From Amycolatopsis granulosa (GTDB lineage: Bacteria > Actinomycetota > Actinomycetes > Mycobacteriales > Pseudonocardiaceae): DNA of 64,000 nucleotides. The stretch covers positions 2,418,001 to 2,482,000 of the forward strand of contig NZ_JAANOV010000001.1 of assembly GCF_011758745.1 (NCBI RefSeq), in the 5' to 3' direction. The position numbers were made by a program, and so were the translations under genes. The notes under the pieces were generated by a model. That model saw only the letters and a list, made by a program, of their open reading frames with translations, did no database searches and was not told the DNA's origin. This document shows positions 8,649 through 17,719 of this stretch, piece by piece (position 1 is the first letter of the stretch; every line of letters begins with the position of its first letter).

Positions 8649-11153
8649 TTGGTCCAGGGGGACACACCACTGCCGCTGGTCTCGGTGATCTTGGTGAACT
8701 ACCGGGGTGCGGAGCACACGATCGCCTGCCTGCGCGCCCTGCGCGAGGACCTCGACTACCCGGACCTGGAAGTACTGGTGGTCGACAACGCCTCGGGCGG
8801 GGACGACGTCGCCCGGATCACGGCCGCCGCGGGTGACGCACGCGTGATCGAGTCGCCCGCCAACACCGGCTTCGCCGGCGGCTGCAACCTCGGCGCCCGG
8901 CACGCCCGCGGCTCCGTCCTCGCCTTCCTGAACAACGACGCCCGCCCGGATCCCGCGTGGGCGAAGGCCGCCGTCGACGTGCTGCGCGCCGACCCCACGG
9001 TCGCGGCCGTGGCCAGCAAGGTCCTGGACTGGGACGGCACCGGGGTGGACTTCGTGGACGCCGGCCTGACCTGGTTCGGCATGGGCTACAAGCGGCACGC
9101 CGGTGGCGCGCTGGCCGACGTCCCCCGTGGCGAGCACGAGGTCGCCAAGGACGTGCTGTTCGCCACCGGGTCCGCGATGTTCGTGCGGACCGAGGTGTTC
9201 CGGGCGCTGGGCGGGTTCGACGAGCGCTTCTTCATGTTCTACGAGGACGTGGACCTGGGCTGGCGGCTGAACCTGCGCGGCTGGCGCGTGCGGTACGTGC
9301 CGGAATCGGTGGCCTACCACCGCCACCACGGCACGATGTCCGAAGTGGACGTCCCGGAGACCGGCCGGGAGACGTTCCTGCTGGAGCGCAACGCACTCGC
9401 CGCCCTCTACAAGAACCTGTCGGACGAGACCCTGGCGAAGGTGCTGCCCGCCGCGCTGGCGCTGGCCGTGCGGCGCGCGACCGCCCGCGGCGAGCTCGAT
9501 CCCACGCAGCTGGACCTCGCCGGCGGCGGAGCGATCGAGACCGCGCCGGTGCCGATCCCGCGCACCACGCTGGCCGGGGTGCTGGCGATCGACCAGTTCG
9601 TCGAGCTGCTGCCGTCGCTGGCCGGGTCGCGGGCGACCGAGCAGGCCGCCCGCGTTCGCACCGACGCCGACCTGGTCCCGCTGATGCGCAAGGCGCTGGA
9701 GCCGGCCTACCCGCTGCCGCGCTACCTGGCCGCGCACGACATCCTGGCCGGCGCCTTCGGCATCGAGGGCGTGTTCGGGCAGCGCCGGAAGGTCCTGGTG
9801 ATCACCGGCGACGCGATCACCGAACGCATGGCGGGGCCGGCGATCCGCGCGTGGAACATCGCCTCGGTGCTGTCCGCCGAGCACGACGTGCGCCTGGTCA
9901 CGGTCAACCCGCTGGCCGCGCCGCCGCCCGCGCCGTTCCCGGTCGGCGCCGCCGGCAAGCGCGACCTGACCGAGCCGGTCGAGTGGGCCGACATCGTGAT
10001 CCTGCAGGGTCACGTGCTGGAGATGGCGCCCGCGCTCAAGGCCCGGGACTCGAACAAGATCGTGGTCTGCGACCTCTACGACCCGATGCACCTGGAGCTG
10101 CTGGAGCAGGGCAAGAGCGCGCCCGACGACCGGCGCGCCGCCGACCTGGCCGGGGTGACCCGGGTGCTGGACGCGCAACTGCTGCGCGGCGACTTCTTCC
10201 TGTGCGCGTCGGAGCGGCAGCGGTTGTTCTGGCTGGGACACCTGGCCGCGCTCGGCCGCCTCTCGCCGCGGCTCTACGACGCCGACCCGACCACCCAGTC
10301 GCTGCTCTCGGTCGTCCCGTTCGGCCTGTCGCCCGAACCCCCGGTGCGCACCGGGCCGGGCCTGCGGGACACCCTGGACCTCGACGACGGCGACCGGGTC
10401 GTGCTGTGGGCCGGCGGCGTCTACAGCTGGTTCGACCCGCTGACCCTGGTGGAGGCGATCGACCGGTTGCGGCAGCGGCGGCCGGACGTGAAGCTGGTGT
10501 TCCTCGGCATGAAGCACCCGAACCCCGAGGTCGCCGAGATGGACATCGGCGCACGCACGATCCGGCTCGCGGACCGCCTCGGGCTCACCGACAAGCACGT
10601 GTACTTCAACGAGCAGTGGGTGCCCTTCGCCGACCGGCAGAACTGGCTGCTCGACGCGAACTGCGGTGTCACCACGCACTTCGAGCACGTGGAGACGACG
10701 TTCGCGTTCCGCACCCGCGTTCTGGACTACCTGTGGGCCGGGCTGCCGATCGTGACCACGGACGGTGACGCGTTCGCCGACCTGGTCCGCGACGAGCAGC
10801 TGGGCGTGGTGGTGCCGGCCGAGGACGTGGACGCCCTCGCCGACGCGCTGGAGCGGGTGCTCTACGACGAGGAGTTCGCCGCGGGATGCCGCGCGCGGAT
10901 CGAGGTGGTCGCGAAGCGGTACGCGTGGCCGACCGCGCTGGCGCCGCTGGTGGAGTTCTGCCGCGACCCGCGTCCGGCGGCCGACCGGCTGGTCGGCGCC
11001 GCGGACCTGACGGTGTCCGCGCCGGTGCGCGGCGCCGAAGCGGTCCGCCGCGATCTGGCTCTGGTGAAGGAATACCTCGCCGACGGCGGCCCCAAGGAAC
11101 TGGCGCGCCGCGTCGCGGGCCGGGTGCGGAAGGTAGCGCGCCGCCGTGGCTGA
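8649..11153 (+). CDS. Bifunctional GT2-GT4 glycosyltransferase fusion
   Basis: An 834-residue two-domain protein. Residues 8-270 form a GT2 domain (VILVNYRGAEHTIACL, VVDNASGGDD, NNDARPDPAW, FYEDVDLGWRLNLRGW). After a helical middle, residues about 375-800 form a GT-B domain starting KVLVITGDAITERMAGPAI and containing VVLWAGGVYSWFDPLTLVEA and LWAGLPIVTTDGD. This suggests consecutive sugar additions by one polypeptide. The start is TTG 8649, seven bases after GGAGG; no ATG or GTG fits better. The stop overlaps the next GT4 gene by eight bases. Donor sugars are unknown; dTDP-rhamnose is made nearby. Confidence 0.87.
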   Translation: MVQGDTPLPLVSVILVNYRGAEHTIACLRALREDLDYPDLEVLVVDNASGGDDVARITAAAGDARVIESPANTGFAGGCNLGARHARGSVLAFLNNDARPDPAWAKAAVDVLRADPTVAAVASKVLDWDGTGVDFVDAGLTWFGMGYKRHAGGALADVPRGEHEVAKDVLFATGSAMFVRTEVFRALGGFDERFFMFYEDVDLGWRLNLRGWRVRYVPESVAYHRHHGTMSEVDVPETGRETFLLERNALAALYKNLSDETLAKVLPAALALAVRRATARGELDPTQLDLAGGGAIETAPVPIPRTTLAGVLAIDQFVELLPSLAGSRATEQAARVRTDADLVPLMRKALEPAYPLPRYLAAHDILAGAFGIEGVFGQRRKVLVITGDAITERMAGPAIRAWNIASVLSAEHDVRLVTVNPLAAPPPAPFPVGAAGKRDLTEPVEWADIVILQGHVLEMAPALKARDSNKIVVCDLYDPMHLELLEQGKSAPDDRRAADLAGVTRVLDAQLLRGDFFLCASERQRLFWLGHLAALGRLSPRLYDADPTTQSLLSVVPFGLSPEPPVRTGPGLRDTLDLDDGDRVVLWAGGVYSWFDPLTLVEAIDRLRQRRPDVKLVFLGMKHPNPEVAEMDIGARTIRLADRLGLTDKHVYFNEQWVPFADRQNWLLDANCGVTTHFEHVETTFAFRTRVLDYLWAGLPIVTTDGDAFADLVRDEQLGVVVPAEDVDALADALERVLYDEEFAAGCRARIEVVAKRYAWPTALAPLVEFCRDPRPAADRLVGAADLTVSAPVRGAEAVRRDLALVKEYLADGGPKELARRVAGRVRKVARRRG

Positions 11154-12231
11154 GCGAGCGCTTCGGGTCCTGCTGGACGGCACTCCCCTGCTCGGGAACC
11201 GGACCGGCGTCGGGCGCTACACGGCGTCCCTGGCCGAAGAGCTCGCCTCGATGTCCGATGTGGACATGCGGGCGGTGGCGTTCACCCTGCGCGGCTGGCG
11301 CCGCCTGCGGCACGTGCTGCCGCACGGCGCCCAGGCCCGGGGCATGCCGGTGGCCGCGCGGATGCTGCGCAAGGCGTGGCTGCGCTCCACGTTCCCACCG
11401 ATCGAGTTGTTCGCCGGGCGCGCGGACGTGGTGCACGGCACGAACTTCGTGCTGCCCGGTGCGGTGCGGGCCGCGGGTGTGCTGACCATCCACGACCTGG
11501 CGTTCCTGGACGCGCCGGGCGAGCTGCCGCCCAGCGACCGGGAGCTGCCCGAGCTGGTCCGCCGCGGCGCCGCGCGCGCCGATGTGATCTGCACACCCAC
11601 GGCAGCGGTGGCCGACGCGGTCGCGGCCCGGCTGGATGTCGATCGGGCGAAGGTCGTGGTCACCCCGCTGGGCGTGGACGCGGCGTGGTTCACCGGACGC
11701 CCGCCCGACGAGCCGATGCGCGAGCGCCTGGGCCTGCCGGAGCGGTACCTGTTGTTCGTGGGCGCCGCCGGACCGCGCAAGGGCGTGGACTGGCTGTTGC
11801 GGGCTCACACGGCGGCGGACGATCTGCCACCACTGGTGTTCTCCGGCCCCGGACCGGCACCGGGCACGCCGCGCACCCGGCGGCTGGGGTACCTGTCCGA
11901 ACGGGACCTGCACAACGTGGTGGCCGGAGCGGCCGCACTGGTGCTCCCGTCACGGGACGAGGGTTTCGGGCTGCCGGTGCTGGAGGCGCTGGCCTCGGAC
12001 GTCCCCGTGGTCTGCTCGGACATCCCCGCGCTGCGGGAAATCTCCGGGGGCTTCGCCCACCTCGCGCCGTACGGCGAGGTGGACGCGCTGATCGCGGCGT
12101 TGCGGAAGGCGGTGGCGGAACTCCCGCTCGCGTCCCGGTCGATCGAGCGCCGCGCCCATGCGGCGAGCTTCACCTGGCGCCGCACCGCGGAAACGACACT
12201 GGCCGCCTACCAGCAAGCCACCCAGCGCTAG
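11146..12231 (+). CDS. GT4 glycosyltransferase
   Basis: A 361-residue GT4 enzyme with NRTGVGRYTASLAEEL at the N-terminus, LFVGAAGPRKGVDWLL at the domain boundary and the EX7E signature RDEGFGLPVLEALASD. GTG 11146 lies inside the end of the fusion gene (GTGGCTGA), indicating translational coupling. It closes the plus-strand glycosyltransferase run and converges with rmlD. Likely the same envelope polysaccharide pathway; specificity unknown. Confidence 0.88.
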   Translation: MAERALRVLLDGTPLLGNRTGVGRYTASLAEELASMSDVDMRAVAFTLRGWRRLRHVLPHGAQARGMPVAARMLRKAWLRSTFPPIELFAGRADVVHGTNFVLPGAVRAAGVLTIHDLAFLDAPGELPPSDRELPELVRRGAARADVICTPTAAVADAVAARLDVDRAKVVVTPLGVDAAWFTGRPPDEPMRERLGLPERYLLFVGAAGPRKGVDWLLRAHTAADDLPPLVFSGPGPAPGTPRTRRLGYLSERDLHNVVAGAAALVLPSRDEGFGLPVLEALASDVPVVCSDIPALREISGGFAHLAPYGEVDALIAALRKAVAELPLASRSIERRAHAASFTWRRTAETTLAAYQQATQR

Positions 12232-12258
12232 TCCCCCGACCCCGACCACCCCCGCGCA

Positions 12259-12288
12259 CCGCATTCGCCCCGGCGGCTGGTGATGCGG
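12259..12288. terminator. Possible bidirectional hairpin
   Basis: CCGCAT at 12259-12264 pairs with ATGCGG at 12283-12288 in the 66-base gap between convergent genes. The stem is only six pairs with an 18-base loop, so this is weak. Confidence 0.25.
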
Positions 12289-12297
12289 AGACGGTCG

Positions 12298-13206
12298 TCA
12301 GTGCGCCGTGCGGCTCTCCTGCCCCGAAGCGGCGAGGTAGTCGTGCAGCGCCTCGCGCCACGAGCGCAGCGGCGTCAGCCCGGCCTGGCGCCACGCCTCG
12401 TTCGACAACACCGAGTACGGCGGCCTCGGCGCGGGCCGCGGGAACTCCGCGGTCGCGCACGGTTTCACCCGCGCCGGGTCCGCGCCCAGCTCCTCGAAGA
12501 TCGCCCTGGCGAAGCCGTACCACGTCGTCTCGCCGGCGTTCGTGCAGTGCAGGATCCGTCGCTGCGGTGCGTCTCCCGCCGCGATCCGCCCGCCGAGCTC
12601 CAGCAGCCCCGCCGCCAGATCGGCCGACCACGTCGGCGAACCCCGCTGGTCGTCCACAACGGACAGCGTGTCGCGTTCGCCTTCCAGGCGGCGCATGGTG
12701 TCCACGAAGTTCGCGCCGTCCGCGCCGTAGACCCACGCGGTCCGCACCACCCACGCTCGCGCGCCCGAACCCAGCACGGCGTCCTCACCCGCGGCCTTGG
12801 TCCGGCCGTACGCGCTGCGCGGCCCGAGCGGATCCTCCGGCTCGTACGGGCGGGACGAGTCACCGGGGAAGACGTAGTCCGTGGAGACGTGGATCAGCGG
12901 CACGCGGCGCGACGAGCACGCCGCGGCGAGGACCCGGGCGCCGTCGGCGTTCACGGCGAACGCCCGGTGCTCGTCGCTCTCCGCGGCGTCCACCGCGGTG
13001 TAGGCGGCGGCGTTGATCACCAACGGGTGCCGCCCGGCTTCCGCGGCCCCGGCGGCGAGCGTCCCGACCGCGGCGATCACCTCGCCGGCGTTGGTCACGT
13101 CCAGCTCGGCCGACGCCGGCGCCACCACCTGGACCTCCGGCGAGGCGAGCGCGGACAGAGCACTGCCGAGCTGACCCGTCCCGCCGGGTACGAGCACACT
13201 GAGCAT
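12298..13206 (-). CDS. rmlD: dTDP-4-dehydrorhamnose reductase
   Basis: A 302-residue short-chain dehydrogenase/reductase that makes dTDP-L-rhamnose, last step of the Rml pathway. The N-terminus LVPGGTGQLGSAL is the NADPH-binding GxxGxxG; INAAAYTAVDAAE, VSTDYVFPGD (catalytic Tyr region) and YGRTKAAGE (catalytic Tyr and Lys) follow. ATG 13206 is used; the GTG at 13212, overlapping the rmlB stop (GTGA), would add two residues. It lies directly behind rmlB on the minus strand, so the two form an operon that supplies wbbL with donor. Confidence 0.93.
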   Translation of the reverse strand: MLSVLVPGGTGQLGSALSALASPEVQVVAPASAELDVTNAGEVIAAVGTLAAGAAEAGRHPLVINAAAYTAVDAAESDEHRAFAVNADGARVLAAACSSRRVPLIHVSTDYVFPGDSSRPYEPEDPLGPRSAYGRTKAAGEDAVLGSGARAWVVRTAWVYGADGANFVDTMRRLEGERDTLSVVDDQRGSPTWSADLAAGLLELGGRIAAGDAPQRRILHCTNAGETTWYGFARAIFEELGADPARVKPCATAEFPRPAPRPPYSVLSNEAWRQAGLTPLRSWREALHDYLAASGQESRTAH

Positions 13207-13208
13207 CG

Positions 13209-14201
13209 TCACTTCCCCACCAGCGTGGCGCGCCGCTTCAACGGCTCCCACCACGCGCGATTGTCGGCGTACCAGCGCACCGTATCCGCCAGACCCTCGT
13301 CGAAGGAAACCCTCGGCGCGTACCCCAGCTCGGTGCTGATCTTGGTGATGTCCACCGAGTACCGGCGGTCGTGCCCCTTGCGGTCGGGGACCGGCTCGAC
13401 GCGCTCCCAGCCGACACCCACCGCCGCCAGCAGCCGCTCGGTCAGCTCCCGGTTGGTCAGCTCGGTGCCGCCGCCGATGTTGTAGATCTCGCCAGGGCGG
13501 CCCTCCTCGGCGACCAGCTGGATGCCGTGGCAGTGGTCGTCCACGTGCAGCCAGTCCCGCACGTTCAGCCCGTCCCCGTACAGCGGAACGGTGCCGCCGT
13601 CCAACAAGTTGGTAACGAAAAGGGGTACGACCTTCTCCGGGAACTGGTAGGGACCGTAGTTGTTCGAGCACCGGGTCACACACACGGGCAGTCCGTGCGT
13701 CCGGAAGTAGGAGCGGGCGATGAGATCCGAAGACGCCTTCGACGCCGAGTACGGCGAATTCGGCTCCAGCACGTGATCCTCCGACCACGATCCGCTCTCG
13801 ATCGAGCCGTAGACCTCGTCGGTCGAGACGTGCACGAACTTGCCCACCCCGGCGTCCAGCGCCGCCTGCAACAGGGTCTGCGTGCCGAGCACGTTGGTCA
13901 GCACGAAGTCGGCCGGGCCGACGATCGAACGGTCCACATGGGACTCGGCGGCGAAGTGGACGACCAGGTCGACGCCCGCCATCAGCTCCGTCACGACCCG
14001 CGCGTCGGTGATGTCGCCACGCACGAACCGCAGCCGTGGCGAGCCGGAAACCGGCGCCAGGTTCGCCTCGTTGCCGGCGTAGGTGAGCTTGTCGAGCACC
14101 ACCACCTCGGCGTCGGCCAGGGACGGGTATGCCCCCGAGATCGCCTGCCGGACGTAGTGCGAGCCGATGAAACCCGCGCCCCCGGTCACCAAGACCCGCA
14201 T
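13209..14201 (-). CDS. rmlB: dTDP-glucose 4,6-dehydratase
   Basis: A 330-residue extended SDR enzyme of the dTDP-rhamnose pathway. Visible are VTGGAGFIGSHYVR (NAD binding), HFAAESHVDRSI, VSTDEVYGS with the Thr-Asp-Glu catalytic trio, and YSASKASSDL with catalytic Tyr and Lys. Length is normal. ATG 14201 is preceded by GAGGAGGAGAAGG. It is the first gene of rmlB-rmlD and is divergent from the LCP gene, with about 107 bases between the start codons. Confidence 0.94.
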   Translation of the reverse strand: MRVLVTGGAGFIGSHYVRQAISGAYPSLADAEVVVLDKLTYAGNEANLAPVSGSPRLRFVRGDITDARVVTELMAGVDLVVHFAAESHVDRSIVGPADFVLTNVLGTQTLLQAALDAGVGKFVHVSTDEVYGSIESGSWSEDHVLEPNSPYSASKASSDLIARSYFRTHGLPVCVTRCSNNYGPYQFPEKVVPLFVTNLLDGGTVPLYGDGLNVRDWLHVDDHCHGIQLVAEEGRPGEIYNIGGGTELTNRELTERLLAAVGVGWERVEPVPDRKGHDRRYSVDITKISTELGYAPRVSFDEGLADTVRWYADNRAWWEPLKRRATLVGK

Positions 14202-14308
14202 CGCCTTCTCCTCCTCAAGATCGTCACGGACCAGCCCACGGCCGCTTCACTCTCCGAAACAGTAATCTGGTGCCATTCACTCGGGTCGGGGGCTGGGAGG
14301 GATCGAGT

Positions 14309-15628
14309 GTGACCGGAGGAGTTACCACCCGGCTGGAGGCCACGGACGAGACCATGTGGCCGGCCCGGCCCGTCCCGTCCACCAGGCGGCGGCGCCGTGG
14401 CGTCGCCGTCCTCGCGCGGCGCGGCGGCAAACTCGTCGTCGCGCTGGTGTCGGTCGCCGTGCTGGCCGTGACCTGGTACGGCTGGCAGTTCATCGGCGAC
14501 CCCAGCTCGGGCCTGTCCACCACGCCGGTGTTCGACGACGAGCAACTCCACGCGGTGCCGCTCGACGGCGCGATCGACATCCTCCTGGTCGGTATGGACA
14601 GCCGCACCGACGCGCAGGGCAACCCGCTGCCGCGCGAGGTGCTGGACATGCTGCACGCCGGGGACGCCGACGGCGAGAAGCAGACCGACACCATGATCCT
14701 CGTGCACATCCCGCAGGACGGCCGCCGCGCGGTGGCCATCTCGTTCCCCCGCGACTCGTGGGTGGAGCTGGCCGGCGGGTTCGGCAAGCACAAGCTCAAC
14801 GGCGCGTTCGTCTACGCCTACAACGACAAGTTCAAGCAGCTCCAGCAGCGCGGCGCCGACATCAAGGAAGCCGACAAGCAGGCCAAGGTGGCCGGGCGCA
14901 AGAACCTGATCACCACGCTGGAGACCTTCATCGGCAAGCCCGGGATGATCGACCGCTACGCGGAGGTCAACCTGGCGAGCTTCTACGAGGTGACCCGTGC
15001 CCTCGGCGGCATCGAGGTGTGCCTCAAGGCGCCGGTGCGGGAACGCAAGTCGGGCGTCGACCTGCCGGCCGGGCGGCAGTCCGTCGAAGGTGTGCAGGCG
15101 CTCGCGTTCGTCCGGCAGCGCTACGACCTGCCGGACGGGGACCTGGACCGGATCGGCCGCCAGCAGGCGTTCCTGTCCGGGCTGGCGCGCAAGATGCTGT
15201 CCCGGGACGTGCTGGCCAATCCCGGCAAGCTCTCCGACGTGATCAACGCGGTCAAGAAGTCCGTCGTGCTGTCGGACAACTGGGACCTGAGCGAGTTCGC
15301 CGCGCAGATGCGCGGCCTGAACGGCGGGAACATCGAGTTCTACACGATCCCGGTGGTCGGCAACGCGGTGATCGGCGGCGCCGACGTGGTGCGGGTCGAT
15401 CCGCAGGCCGTGCACGCGTTCGTCGACCAGCTGACCTCGGATTCGGGCAGCCGGACGTCGGCCAGCGCCACACCCACCCCGGGACCGCCGTCCAGCACAT
15501 CGTCCAGCTCCGGCCCGCGGCCGGGCACCTCGCCCGTGCCGTCGAGGGCGTCGAGCACGTCGAGCAACCCGGTGCCCTCCCCCGCCGCGCCGCCCATCAC
15601 GGCGGGCGACGTGCCGTGCGTGAACTGA
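14309..15628 (+). CDS. LytR-CpsA-Psr (LCP) family ligase 1
   Basis: A 439-residue membrane-anchored LCP protein: basic cytoplasmic N-terminus (RRRRRG near residue 27), one membrane helix (LVVALVSVAVLAVTWYGW), then the extracytoplasmic LCP domain with DILLVGMDSRTD, ISFPRDSWVEL and FVRQRYDLPDGDLDRIGRQQ, which hold the conserved Asp and Arg residues. LCP enzymes transfer lipid-linked glycopolymers, here probably arabinogalactan, onto peptidoglycan. Residues about 385-435 are a Ser/Pro-rich tail. GTG 14309 is chosen for GGGAGG eight bases upstream; ATG 14270 lacks a ribosome site. Next to rmlB, as Lcp1 is near rmlD in mycobacteria. Confidence 0.9.
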   Translation: MTGGVTTRLEATDETMWPARPVPSTRRRRRGVAVLARRGGKLVVALVSVAVLAVTWYGWQFIGDPSSGLSTTPVFDDEQLHAVPLDGAIDILLVGMDSRTDAQGNPLPREVLDMLHAGDADGEKQTDTMILVHIPQDGRRAVAISFPRDSWVELAGGFGKHKLNGAFVYAYNDKFKQLQQRGADIKEADKQAKVAGRKNLITTLETFIGKPGMIDRYAEVNLASFYEVTRALGGIEVCLKAPVRERKSGVDLPAGRQSVEGVQALAFVRQRYDLPDGDLDRIGRQQAFLSGLARKMLSRDVLANPGKLSDVINAVKKSVVLSDNWDLSEFAAQMRGLNGGNIEFYTIPVVGNAVIGGADVVRVDPQAVHAFVDQLTSDSGSRTSASATPTPGPPSSTSSSSGPRPGTSPVPSRASSTSSNPVPSPAAPPITAGDVPCVN

Positions 15629-15681
15629 CGCCCGTGGTGCCTTAACCTGGGACCGGAGGGGCTCAGGAGGGGGAACCGGGG

Positions 15682-16878
15682 ATGGACGACGTGCCGAAAC
15701 CGACGCCCTACCCCCGGCCGGCGGCCACCGGTGACGCGCCGCCGCGACCCCGGCGGCGCCCGTTGCGCACGGCCGGGAGGGCGCTGCTGGCGCTGGTGTC
15801 GGTGGCCGCGCTGGCCACGACCGGCTACGCGTGGGCGACCTACCACGAGGTGCAGGGCAACGTGCACACCACGGACGCCCTCGACCTGCCGGCGGACAAG
15901 CCCGCGCCACCCGCGGACGACGGCGGTGAGGACATCCTGCTGGTCGGCACGGACGCGCGCACCGACATGCAGGGCAACGCCCTGCCGCCGCAGGTGCTCA
16001 AGACGCTGCGCACCGAGCAGACCAGCGGCGTGAACACCGACACCATCATCGTCGTGCGGTTGCCGAAGAACGGCGCCAAGCCGTACGCGGTGTCGATCCC
16101 GCGGGACACCTGGATCGACGTGCCGCGTGGCGGCCAGGGCAAGATCAACTCGGTGTACGGGCCCGCCAAGCAGGCGAAGGCCGACGAGCTGCGGCGCCAG
16201 GGCCGGCGCGACGCGGCCGGTATCGAGCGGGACTCCGACCAGGCCGGGCGGCAGGCGCTGGTGCAGGCCGTGCAGGACTTCACGCAGGTGCGCATCGACC
16301 ACTACGCCGAGGTCAACCTGCTCGGGTTCTACCTGATCACCGAGTCGCTCGGCGGGGTCCAGGTGTGCCTGAACCACGCAACCGAGGACAAGGACTCCGG
16401 CGCCGACTTCCGCGCGGGGGTGCAGACGGTGTCCGGCGGTGCGGCGCTGTCGTTCGTGCGGCAGCGGAAGAACCTGCCGCGCGGCGACCTCGACCGGATC
16501 GTGCGGCAGCAGGCGTTCCTGTCCTCCGCGCTGCACCAGGTGCTGTCGGCCGGGGTGCTGGCGAACCCGGGCACGCTCGGTGACCTGGCCGACGCGCTGC
16601 ACCGGTCGCTGGTCCTCGACCCGGGCTTCGACCTGCTGCAGTTCGCGGAGAAGGCCAAGGGCCTGGCCACCGGGGACGTCACGTTCACGACGATCCCGGT
16701 CATCACGATCAACGGCCGCAGCCCCGACGGTCAGCAGAGCGTCGTCGAGGCCGACCCGGTGGCGGTCCGGCAGTTCTTCGCGGGACTGGCGGGCCGGAGT
16801 GCGGGCGCGGGCGGGGGTGGCGCGCCCGGTGGCGGCGTGGCGCAAGCGGTGCCCGCGGGGGTCTCCTGCGTCAACTAG
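15682..16878 (+). CDS. LytR-CpsA-Psr (LCP) family ligase 2
   Basis: A 398-residue second LCP protein right behind the first, with the same plan: Pro/Arg-rich cytoplasmic start, membrane helix at about residues 33-52 (ALLALVSVAALATTGYAW), DILLVGTDARTD, VSIPRDTWIDVP and SFVRQRKNLPRGDLDRI. AGGAGGGGG precedes the ATG. The two are probably an old tandem duplication. They may attach different polymers or be partly redundant; the sequence does not decide this. Confidence 0.9.
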   Translation: MDDVPKPTPYPRPAATGDAPPRPRRRPLRTAGRALLALVSVAALATTGYAWATYHEVQGNVHTTDALDLPADKPAPPADDGGEDILLVGTDARTDMQGNALPPQVLKTLRTEQTSGVNTDTIIVVRLPKNGAKPYAVSIPRDTWIDVPRGGQGKINSVYGPAKQAKADELRRQGRRDAAGIERDSDQAGRQALVQAVQDFTQVRIDHYAEVNLLGFYLITESLGGVQVCLNHATEDKDSGADFRAGVQTVSGGAALSFVRQRKNLPRGDLDRIVRQQAFLSSALHQVLSAGVLANPGTLGDLADALHRSLVLDPGFDLLQFAEKAKGLATGDVTFTTIPVITINGRSPDGQQSVVEADPVAVRQFFAGLAGRSAGAGGGGAPGGGVAQAVPAGVSCVN

Positions 16879-16921
16879 GCAGGCGCCCACCACCCGTGAC
16901 CGGCGCGCTGCGCCCGGCGGC

Positions 16922-16927
16922 TACATT
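16922..16927 (+). promoter_or_regulatory. Leaderless -10 for the TIGR03089 gene
   Basis: TACATT is followed by seven bases and GTG 16935. This fixes the likely start and argues against the GTG at 16896. Confidence 0.5.
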
Positions 16928-16934
16928 CAAGCCC

Positions 16935-17633
16935 GTGTCCTTGACTGATGCGCTGTTCCGCCCCCTGCTGGCGCAGCCGGGAAAACCGCTGATCACCCAT
17001 TACGACGACGCCGCGGGCACCCGGGTGGAGCTGTCCGTGGCGACCACCGCGAACTGGGCCGCGAAGACGGCGAACTGGCTGGTCGAGGAGTTCGACGTGG
17101 AGCCGGGCGATCCGGTCGCCGTGGCGCTGCCCGCGCACTGGCAGACGGCCGGTGTGCTGCTGGGCGCGTGGTGGTGCGGGGCCGAGGTGGTGGCGTCACC
17201 CGCGGGGGCACGCGTGGCGTTCGTGGCGCCGGACGGCTCCGGAGCGGGCGCCGAGGCGACGGCGATCGTGGCGCTGGACCCGATGGGCCGCGGTCTCCGG
17301 GCGCCGGTCGAGGGGGCGCTGGACTACCTGAACGAGGCCCGCGCCTACGGCGACGACTTCCGTCCGATGACGCCGGTCCCCGGGGACACCCCGGCACTGG
17401 CTGGTTCCACTGTGGACGAGGTACTGGCGGAAGCCCGGTCCCGCGCGGAAAAGATCGGCCCGGGTGCCCGTATTTTGTCCACTGTGGAGTGGGAGGTGCC
17501 CGACGGTGTCCTGCACGGGCTGCTGACCCCGTTGGCCGCCGGCGCCCACCTGGTGCAGATTTCCCACCCCGATCCGTCGAAGCTGGACGACCGCCGGGCC
17601 GCGGAGCGAACGACGGTCGACCTGCCCGGCTAA
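16935..17633 (+). CDS. TIGR03089 family protein
   Basis: A 232-residue protein beginning VSLTDALFRPLLAQPG, with LITHYDDAAGTRVELS and GDPVAVALPAHWQTAGVLLG. I recognise it as the actinobacterial TIGR03089 family, which resembles only the N-terminal part of AMP-binding enzymes and lacks the ATP-binding signature, so acyl activation is unlikely. The role is unknown. In M. tuberculosis the equivalent (Rv3268) follows the LCP gene as here. The start at 16935 fits both the family N-terminus and the -10 element just upstream. Confidence 0.85.
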   Translation: MSLTDALFRPLLAQPGKPLITHYDDAAGTRVELSVATTANWAAKTANWLVEEFDVEPGDPVAVALPAHWQTAGVLLGAWWCGAEVVASPAGARVAFVAPDGSGAGAEATAIVALDPMGRGLRAPVEGALDYLNEARAYGDDFRPMTPVPGDTPALAGSTVDEVLAEARSRAEKIGPGARILSTVEWEVPDGVLHGLLTPLAAGAHLVQISHPDPSKLDDRRAAERTTVDLPG

Positions 17634-17673
17634 GCGGCCTGCGGGTCGCTCTCGGGTGCCTTCGGAACAGAAA

Positions 17674-17702
17674 GGCGCGGCGCCCGGGCTGGGCGCCGCG
17701 CC
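17674..17702 (-). terminator. Strong intrinsic terminator of fadE25
   Basis: A 12-bp perfect stem (17674-17685 with 17691-17702) around a five-base loop. On the minus strand the hairpin is followed by TTTCTGTT, a T-rich tract, so it most likely ends fadE25 transcripts; it may also stop the convergent TIGR03089 transcript. Confidence 0.75.
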
Positions 17703-17719
17703 GGGACAGGCCGGGGTGG

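Noticed and set aside
8523..11183. 886-codon minus-strand frame opposite the GT2-GT4 fusion
   Set aside because: Low-complexity Arg/His/Gln-rich shadow of a gene with clear motifs.
14270..14308. ATG 14270 as start of the first LCP gene
   Set aside because: No ribosome site; GTG 14309 has GGGAGG at good spacing and matches the family start.
16896..16934. GTG 16896 as start of the TIGR03089 gene
   Set aside because: Added residues do not fit the family and TACATT sits seven bases before GTG 16935.
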